Source: an uncultured bacterium
Lineage (GTDB): Bacteria; Bacteroidota; Bacteroidia; Bacteroidales; JACABE01
Assembly (NCBI GenBank): GCA_903911455.1
Contig: CAIWDQ010000580.1
Span: 1 to 10,893, forward strand
DNA length: 10,893 bases
Direction of reading: 5' to 3'
Shown here piece after piece: positions 6,530-10,893 of the stretch. The position numbers and the translations under genes were made by a program. The notes under the pieces are model-generated. The model was not told the origin of the DNA and did no database searches. It saw only the letters and a list, made by a program, of their open reading frames with translations. The stretch's first letter is position 1. Each line of letters opens with the position of its first letter.

Positions 6530-6801
6530 GTATTAAATGTATCAGTAACCTATTTATTTATTGTAAAATGATAACGCAAAATTACTAAAATGATTACATC
6601 TGGAACTAAAAATAATTAATTTTATAAAAAAGATTGTATTTCTTTCTTTTAAAAATGTTTATGCTTTTAAACAATTATAAGCCTTTAGTCAATAATTATT
6701 GTTAAAATCAGAAGTATACTGAACTCACATCCAAAGATGCAAAGCCGAACTAATTTTTAAACATCTGGTATTAGAAACTTCCTTAGATTCTGTTTATAGT
6801 T
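6530..6801. other. 272-bp intergenic gap, mostly AT-rich
   Basis: Apart from the -7 element at 6577-6584 I see no gene here. It contains a perfect 12-bp palindrome CAATAATTATTG at 6690-6701 and small 4-bp hairpins, including CATC/GATG on the minus strand around 6730-6741. None is followed by a convincing T-run to serve as the queD terminator. Confidence 0.5.
6577..6584 (-). promoter_or_regulatory. -7 promoter element (TAATTTTG) for the barrel-kdtA operon
   Basis: The minus strand reads TAATTTTGCG, matching TAnnTTTG, 48 nt before the ATG at 6529. The -33 is weak: TTTAG at about 21 nt. Expected leader length is about 40 nt. Confidence 0.55.
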
Positions 6802-7263
6802 TTATAACCCTATGTTGTCTTCAGCATACCACTCTGCATAAGAGTTAGGCGTTTCATCAAGGCGGATATGATGAAGCTTGGCAGAGGCAGGAAGCTTGGA
6901 TATTATCCTTTCGGCAAAGTCTGTTAATAGATTCTCACAACTTGGCTGATAGGGAACAAGTATCAGCTTTTCGGATACTTTGTGCCATGTACCCTCGCTA
7001 ATACCTGGGCTTTTATCGTTGATGATAAGCGCATGGTCAAAATCTGTTACAATTGTTTCGTTTACTATATTCTTTAGCAAACCAAAGTCCATAACCATAC
7101 CTAATTTAGGAGAGGACACATCAATAATTGGTTCGCCGATAACAGTTACAGCCATCCTGTAAGAATGCCCGTGAATATTACGGCAAGGGCCATCGTAGCC
7201 TAAGAGTACATGTGCACTCTCGAACCTGAATTCTTTAGTTAATCTGATCTTAGCCATTTTCAT
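6802..7263 (-). CDS. queD: 6-carboxy-5,6,7,8-tetrahydropterin synthase / PTPS family protein
   Basis: This 153-residue protein carries the QueD/6-pyruvoyl-tetrahydropterin synthase signature. FESAHVL gives His18 and CRNIHGHSY gives Cys27, His31 and His33, so the three His would bind zinc and Cys27 is the catalytic thiol. DFDHALI gives the Asp76-His77 pair and LDETPNSYAEW the C-terminal Glu137. The CxxxHGH spacing is that of QueD, which turns dihydroneopterin triphosphate into 6-carboxytetrahydropterin in queuosine synthesis; a pterin role in another pathway is possible. No other queuosine gene is in the window. The ATG at 7263 follows the upstream stop directly (TAAATG). A second in-frame ATG at 7257 is equally plausible and loses only two residues. 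Confidence 0.93.
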   Translation of the reverse strand: MKMAKIRLTKEFRFESAHVLLGYDGPCRNIHGHSYRMAVTVIGEPIIDVSSPKLGMVMDFGLLKNIVNETIVTDFDHALIINDKSPGISEGTWHKVSEKLILVPYQPSCENLLTDFAERIISKLPASAKLHHIRLDETPNSYAEWYAEDNIGL

Positions 7264-7728
7264 TTATTTATTATCAATCTTATAAACTAAATCTACTATC
7301 TTCTCAAGCCATTCGGCATCTTCTTCATCAAATGAATTCAGGTCTTTACTATCAACATCAAGAACACCTACAATGTCTCCATTATTATTTCTTAGCGGGA
7401 TAACGATTTCAGACTTAGATCTTGAATCGCAAGCAATATGTCCGGGGAATTGCTCAACATCCGGAACAACTATGGTTTCATTTCTATTGATAGCAGCCCA
7501 GCAAACGCCAGTATCTTTCTTTAATTCCATGCATGCAACAGGCCCTTGATATGTTTTTACTATAAGTTTACCGTCAGTTAAACAATAAAATCCTGTCCAG
7601 AAATTGTATTCAACTTTATGATGAAGTACTGCTACAATACTGCACATTCGTGCTTCAATATTGTTGCTTTTCTTAAGCAGGTCGTTAATCTGAGTATATA
7701 AACGCTCGTATCTGTTTGACTTTCCCAT
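7264..7728 (-). CDS. msrC: GAF-domain free methionine-(R)-sulfoxide reductase
   Basis: This 154-residue single GAF domain is of the fRMsr (YebR/MsrC) type. Besides WTGFYCL and FPGHIACDSRSKSEIVIPL, it has three cysteines at 66, 76 and 100. Their spacing of 10 and 24 is the same as Cys84, Cys94 and Cys118 of the E. coli enzyme as I recall them, so the catalytic and resolving cysteines are present and this is probably an active reductase and not just a sensor GAF domain. The enzyme reduces free L-methionine-(R)-sulfoxide in the cytoplasm using thioredoxin. Its stop abuts the queD start, so the pair is cotranscribed. A terminator hairpin lies only about 8 nt upstream of the ATG, which leaves the source of its promoter unclear. 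Confidence 0.92.
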   Translation of the reverse strand: MGKSNRYERLYTQINDLLKKSNNIEARMCSIVAVLHHKVEYNFWTGFYCLTDGKLIVKTYQGPVACMELKKDTGVCWAAINRNETIVVPDVEQFPGHIACDSRSKSEIVIPLRNNNGDIVGVLDVDSKDLNSFDEEDAEWLEKIVDLVYKIDNK

Positions 7729-7734
7729 TATGTA

Positions 7735-7770
7735 TTAAAAAAGACGATGTTCATATAAAAACATCGTCTT
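7735..7770 (-). terminator. intrinsic terminator downstream of tnaA
   Basis: Minus strand: AAGACGATGTT, an 8-nt loop (TTTATATG) and AACATCGTCTT make an 11-bp perfect stem, followed by a T-run (plus-strand A-run 7737-7742). It sits 25 nt after the tnaA stop and ends about 8 nt before the msrC start. There is no T-run on the other side, so it acts for the minus strand only. Confidence 0.85.
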
Positions 7771-7794
7771 CCCTGTTTTGTTTATATTAAGAAT

Positions 7795-9168
7795 CTAAGC
7801 TTTTTCCAATTCAACAGTAAAGTGACGCATGATTGGAGCTTCGTAAACTATATTAAATCCTTTAGTGATATGTTCTCTGCGGTCAAAAACATTCTTTAAC
7901 GCAACAGCCACAACGTCCATATGATTATTTGTGTACACACGACGAGGAATTGCCATACGCAAAAACTCTAATGCAGGGTAGCGGTTCTCTCTGGTTTCAG
8001 GATCGCGATCAGCAAGAATAGTTCCTATTTCAACAGCACGTACACCAGCTTCTATGTATAATTCAACACCTAAAGTCTGAGCTATATATTGTTCTTTTGG
8101 AACATGAGTTAATACCTTTTTAGTATCAACAAATATAGCATGACCTCCTACTGGACGTTGAAATGGAATACCGAATTCTTCAAGTCTTGCACCTAAATAC
8201 TCAACTTGTTTGATACGGGTTTCCAGTGTTTCAAACTCTGTACCTTCATCCAATCCCTGAGCTAAAGCGTTCATATCTCTACCTGACATACCACCATAAG
8301 TAACATATCCTTCGAACATAATATTGAAAACACTTGCTTGTTTGAAAAGCTTTTCGGTACGCATTCCGATAAAGCCACCCATGTTAACAATTGCGTCTTT
8401 CTTCGCACTCATCGTCATCACATCAGCATACGAAAACATCTCTGCTACAATCTGCTTAATGGTTTTATCTTTATACCCTTCCTCGCGCATCTTGATGAAG
8501 TAAGCATTCTCAGCAAAACGAGCTGCATCAAATACTACCATCTTTCCATATTTATCAGCTACGTTTCTGATATCTCTAAGATTTTGCATAGAAACAGGCT
8601 GTCCTCCTGACGAATTACAGGTAACTGTAACCACTATAAATGTTACTTTATCAGTATTGTTTTTAATTACTGAATCAAGTTTTTCTATATCAACATTCCC
8701 TTTAAAAGGATGATCCAAAGCAGTGTCAAAAGCTTCAGCAATTGTACAATCAATAGCTTTAGCTTTACGAAACTCTATATGTCCTTTAGTAGTATCAAAG
8801 TGTGAGTTCCCGGGAACCATATCTCCTGCTTTCACTAAAACAGAAAATAATACATTCTCGGCAGCTCTACCCTGATGTGTAGGTAAGAAATATTCAAAAC
8901 CTAAGATATTTTTAATGGCATTCTTCATTTTAAAGTAAGAAGTAGCACCTGCATAGCTTTCATCGCCAAGCATCATTTCGCTCCATTGACGGTCGCTCAT
9001 AGCTCCGGTTCCTGAATCAGTAAGAAGGTCAATAAATACTTTATCACTGCTTAAGTTAAACAGGTTGTATTTAGCTTCTTTGATCCATTGTTCACGTTCT
9101 TCTCTCGTACTTCTTCTTATCGGTTCAATCATTTTGATCTTAAAGGATTCTGCAAATGGTAATTCCAT
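7795..9168 (-). CDS. tnaA: tryptophanase (L-tryptophan indole-lyase)
   Basis: This PLP enzyme splits L-tryptophan to indole, pyruvate and ammonia. Numbering from the upstream ATG at 9189, the PLP lysine is Lys264 in MSAKKDA. Three positions separate tryptophanase from the sister enzyme tyrosine phenol-lyase: Asp132 in HFDTTKGH (Thr in the lyase), Ile387 in AVEIGT (Arg in the lyase) and His456 in RHFT (Phe in the lyase). All three are of the tryptophanase type. Other parts, such as GTGAMSDRQW and AIPRRVYT, look more lyase-like, as in Bacteroides tryptophanases. I choose the ATG at 9168 (MELPFAESF, 457 residues), which is the usual family start; the in-frame ATG at 9189 adds seven residues. It diverges from the M64 gene and has a leader of about 170 nt. 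Confidence 0.94.
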   Translation of the reverse strand: MELPFAESFKIKMIEPIRRSTREEREQWIKEAKYNLFNLSSDKVFIDLLTDSGTGAMSDRQWSEMMLGDESYAGATSYFKMKNAIKNILGFEYFLPTHQGRAAENVLFSVLVKAGDMVPGNSHFDTTKGHIEFRKAKAIDCTIAEAFDTALDHPFKGNVDIEKLDSVIKNNTDKVTFIVVTVTCNSSGGQPVSMQNLRDIRNVADKYGKMVVFDAARFAENAYFIKMREEGYKDKTIKQIVAEMFSYADVMTMSAKKDAIVNMGGFIGMRTEKLFKQASVFNIMFEGYVTYGGMSGRDMNALAQGLDEGTEFETLETRIKQVEYLGARLEEFGIPFQRPVGGHAIFVDTKKVLTHVPKEQYIAQTLGVELYIEAGVRAVEIGTILADRDPETRENRYPALEFLRMAIPRRVYTNNHMDVVAVALKNVFDRREHITKGFNIVYEAPIMRHFTVELEKA

Positions 9169-9245
9169 GGCTTTTAAAATTAAATTCATAAATTCATTAA
9201 ATATTTAAATGGTAACTAAGTAAAATTAGTGGTATTTAGTGTAGA

Positions 9246-9323
9246 TCAGAAATGATAACTATCCCTATCCTTGAGATTAAGATAGCGATTGACGTAAAAA
9301 TTGTATTGTAAGAATAACCCCAT
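9246..9323 (-). other. possible 25-codon leader ORF in the tnaA 5' region
   Basis: An ATG at 9323, about 15 nt after the predicted tnaA transcription start, opens a frame of 25 codons ending in TGA at 9246. The peptide (MGLFLQYNFY then VNRYLNLKDR and DSYHF) is rich in aromatic residues and similar in length to the E. coli TnaC leader (24 residues). It has no Trp and no C-terminal Pro, both of which TnaC needs, so it cannot be called a TnaC equivalent. An ORF this size could easily arise by chance in AT-rich DNA. Confidence 0.2.
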
Positions 9324-9344
9324 TTATTAATTCAGTTAATTTTA

Positions 9345-9352
9345 CAAAAGTA
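9345..9352 (-). promoter_or_regulatory. -7 promoter element (TACTTTTG) for tnaA
   Basis: TACTTTTG on the minus strand matches TAnnTTTG. No clear TTTG is seen at -33, which would suit a promoter needing an activator. Transcription would begin near 9338, giving an untranslated leader of about 170 nt before the ATG at 9168. Confidence 0.5.
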
Positions 9353-9365
9353 GAATAAATATTAA

Positions 9366-9373
9366 TACCTTTG
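9366..9373 (+). promoter_or_regulatory. -7 promoter element (TACCTTTG) for the M64 peptidase
   Basis: TACCTTTG matches TAnnTTTG exactly and is 69 nt before the ATG at 9443. A weak TTTA at about -33 (9340-9343) lies next to the minus-strand -7 element of tnaA, so the two promoters overlap back to back. Expected leader length is about 60 nt. Confidence 0.6.
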
Positions 9374-9442
9374 CACATTATTTGTAATAAAAATACTTAA
9401 AATCTATTAACACATTGATAATAAATCTTAATAAATAATACA

Positions 9443-10711
9443 ATGAAGAAGCTTTTAACACTAATATTAATATCATTTACGCTTACTGTATCGGCACAAT
9501 ATGATAAGTTTTTTGAAAACAAAACACTGCGTATTGATTTTTACCACTCCGGTAACTTTGAACATGAATACTTTCGTCCTGATGAATTGATAGAGAAGAA
9601 AGGTTGGGCAGGCTCTAAAGTTAATCTGGTTGATACCTTTAATTTCGGTAAGTTCAGGATAATGGTTTATGATAAAGCAAGTGATAAGTTAATTTACTCT
9701 CGCGGCTTCTCCTCTATATTTGCCGAATGGAGAACTACTAAAGAAGGGCATGGTGCTTGTGGCAATTATTCTGAAACTATGATGGTGCCTTTCCCTAAGA
9801 ATACTATTAAAATTGCTTATCAGAGCAGAGACAGTTTAAATGCCTGGAATACTATTTTTGAAGATGAAATTGATCCTAAAAAGGCTGAGATACTTAAGCC
9901 TAAAAAACCAAAAGCTGAGACTATAAAGCTTCACTATTCGGGTGATCCTTCTATAAAGCTTGACATCGCTTTTATTGCTGATGGTTATGCTAAGAATGAT
10001 GTTGATAAGATGAAGAAAGATTTTGAAAGGTTTAAAGAGGTACTATTGAGTACTGCTCCATATGACAAGCTTAAAGATAAGATTAATATCTGGGGTGTGA
10101 TAGTAATTTCGGAACAGTCTGGTATATCTAGTCCTAATGACAGTATAATTAGAAAGACTGCTATCAGCACCAGTTTTAATGGTATAAATGAAGATCGTTA
10201 TATTTTGACTACCGATAATAAAGCTTTGCAAGATCTTTTGTCCGACACTCCTTATGATCAGATTGTGATAATGTGTAATACTAATAAGTATGGTGGCGGT
10301 GGAATCTTTAACTTTTATAGTACGTTTGCAGCTGGTGAAAAATCGGCAGCATTCCTTTTGCAACATGAGTTTGGTCATACTTTTGCAGGCTTAGCTGATG
10401 AATATTATACATCCGAAGTAAGTGTACAAGATTTCTATCCTGCAAATGTTGAGCCTTGGGAGCCAAACATCACTACATTGGCCAAGTTTGGAACTAAGTG
10501 GAAAGATTTGGTTGCCGACAGTGTTGCAGTACCTACACCTGTAAATGCAAAATTTAATACAGTAGTTGGAGTTTACGAAGGCGCAGGTTATGTAGCTAAA
10601 AAAGTGTATCGCCCATATATTGATTGTACCATGAAATCGGTTAAGATGAATGCGTTGTGCCCTGTTTGCAGGAGAGCTATAGAACGTATGGTTGATTTTT
10701 ATTCGCATTAA
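9443..10711 (+). CDS. secreted M64-family zinc metallopeptidase
   Basis: This 422-residue exported protein has a signal peptide (MKKLLTLILISF core) cut probably in VSA|QYD. An N-terminal beta-rich domain (about 20-150) with a Cys106 motif (EGHGACGNYSE) precedes the peptidase domain, which opens with LDIAFIADGYAKND (173-186). The zinc site is HEFGHTFAGLADEY at 308-321: His308 and His312 bind metal, Glu309 is catalytic, and Asp319 is a likely third ligand. The C-terminal part carries DCTMKS and CPVCR with Cys395, Cys406 and Cys409. This is the layout of Bacteroidetes M64 (IgA-peptidase-like) proteins with an M64_N domain. Cleavage of IgA is known for one Clostridium ramosum member and should not be assumed here. 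The product is probably periplasmic or secreted. Confidence 0.93.
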   Translation: MKKLLTLILISFTLTVSAQYDKFFENKTLRIDFYHSGNFEHEYFRPDELIEKKGWAGSKVNLVDTFNFGKFRIMVYDKASDKLIYSRGFSSIFAEWRTTKEGHGACGNYSETMMVPFPKNTIKIAYQSRDSLNAWNTIFEDEIDPKKAEILKPKKPKAETIKLHYSGDPSIKLDIAFIADGYAKNDVDKMKKDFERFKEVLLSTAPYDKLKDKINIWGVIVISEQSGISSPNDSIIRKTAISTSFNGINEDRYILTTDNKALQDLLSDTPYDQIVIMCNTNKYGGGGIFNFYSTFAAGEKSAAFLLQHEFGHTFAGLADEYYTSEVSVQDFYPANVEPWEPNITTLAKFGTKWKDLVADSVAVPTPVNAKFNTVVGVYEGAGYVAKKVYRPYIDCTMKSVKMNALCPVCRRAIERMVDFYSH

Positions 10712-10786
10712 GCAAGAGCTGAGGGAGAGACTGAAGAGAATTAAGAATTAAGAAGTGCCTTCTATGTTGCAAAACAAGTTTCATAG

Positions 10787-10815
10787 TTGACATTTAACTT
10801 TTTTTTATAATTTTG
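10787..10815 (+). promoter_or_regulatory. strong promoter candidate near the right edge
   Basis: TTG at 10787-10789 (within TTGACA) and TAATTTTG at 10808-10815 are separated by 18 nt, a good fit to the -33/-7 arrangement. Transcription would start near 10822 and run out of the window. Confidence 0.6.
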
Positions 10816-10830
10816 TGTCATAAGTCTGAA

Positions 10831-10867
10831 GAGGAAGTGAGCTCTGCTGGAGAGCAACTCACCAGCA
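10831..10867 (+). promoter_or_regulatory. structured 5' leader or start of an RNA gene, two alternative folds
   Basis: This stretch is richer in GC than its surroundings. Fold 1 pairs GTGAG (10837-10841) with CTCAC (10858-10862) around an inner stem, CTCT/AGAG, and a GCTGG loop. Fold 2 pairs TGCTGG (10845-10850) with CCAGCA (10862-10867). The two share bases and exclude each other. It lies about 15 nt after the predicted transcription start. I do not recognise it as a known riboswitch or RNA class. A possible ATG at 10890 is cut by the window end. Confidence 0.35.
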
Positions 10868-10893
10868 ATAAGATTTATAGCTTTGAATAATGC

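Noticed and set aside
6690..6701. Perfect 12-bp palindrome CAATAATTATTG as an operator
   Set aside because: It is made almost only of A and T in an AT-rich gap, lies more than 100 bp from the nearest promoter element, and has no second copy.
8338..8610. 90-codon plus-strand frame
   Set aside because: It is antisense to the highly conserved core of tryptophanase, and no promoter or start context supports it.
7795..9168. Identification as tyrosine phenol-lyase
   Set aside because: Several stretches resemble the lyase, but the three deciding positions (Asp132, Ile387, His456) are all of the tryptophanase type.
10043..10708. Two minus-strand frames of 111 and 105 codons
   Set aside because: Both are antisense to the M64 peptidase domain. 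They have no signal or known domain and look like open shadows of an AT-rich gene.
10770..10806. Terminator for the M64 gene (AGTT/AACT before a T-run)
   Set aside because: The stem is only 4 bp with two GC pairs at most and overlaps a better-supported promoter.

Overview
The window looks like a chromosomal segment of a low-GC Bacteroidetes, probably from or near the order Bacteroidales. Four things point there: repeated promoter -7 elements of the Bacteroidetes form TAnnTTTG, exported proteins whose signal peptides are cut before Gln (...KA|Q, ...SA|Q), mostly no Shine-Dalgarno sequences, and the gene content (kdtA for Kdo-lipid A, an M64 peptidase, a Bacteroides-like tryptophanase). This placement is inferred from style, not from a database search.

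Region 1 (1-3476, + strand) is the least familiar. It holds the 3' part of a putative lipoprotein gene, a small exported probable beta-barrel protein, two tandem paralogous exported proteins of unknown function, an exported CX5R (dual-specificity/tyrosine-type) phosphatase, an ABM-fold monooxygenase-like protein and a 53-residue protein whose start overlaps the preceding stop (TAATG). The three genes at 580, 1235 and 1809 begin with nearly the same DNA (ribosome-entry region plus signal peptide), although the mature part of the first is unrelated to the other two.

Region 2 (3489-7728, - strand) holds a TauE/SafE permease, tRNA-Phe(GAA) with its own promoter and a strong intrinsic terminator, kdtA cotranscribed with an exported beta-barrel-like protein, and a queD-like plus free-methionine-(R)-sulfoxide reductase pair. 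An in-frame extension makes the permease reading frame run back through the terminator and the tRNA. The promoter between them shows that the true start is at 4271.

Region 3 (7735-10711) holds tryptophanase (- strand) and an M64-family secreted metallopeptidase (+ strand). They diverge from a 274-bp gap with two back-to-back, overlapping promoter candidates. The tryptophanase leader is about 170 nt and contains a 25-codon ORF. A terminator hairpin separates tnaA from msrC and leaves almost no room for an msrC promoter.

Region 4 (10712-10893) holds a well-formed promoter followed by a short GC-richer stretch that can fold in two mutually exclusive ways. It may be the start of an RNA gene or a regulatory leader running out of the window.

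I see no CRISPR array, insertion sequence, integrase, phage gene or recognisable defence system. The best candidates for something undescribed are the shared-leader cassette cluster in region 1, the tnaA leader and the structured element at the right edge; all three are modest and need checking.
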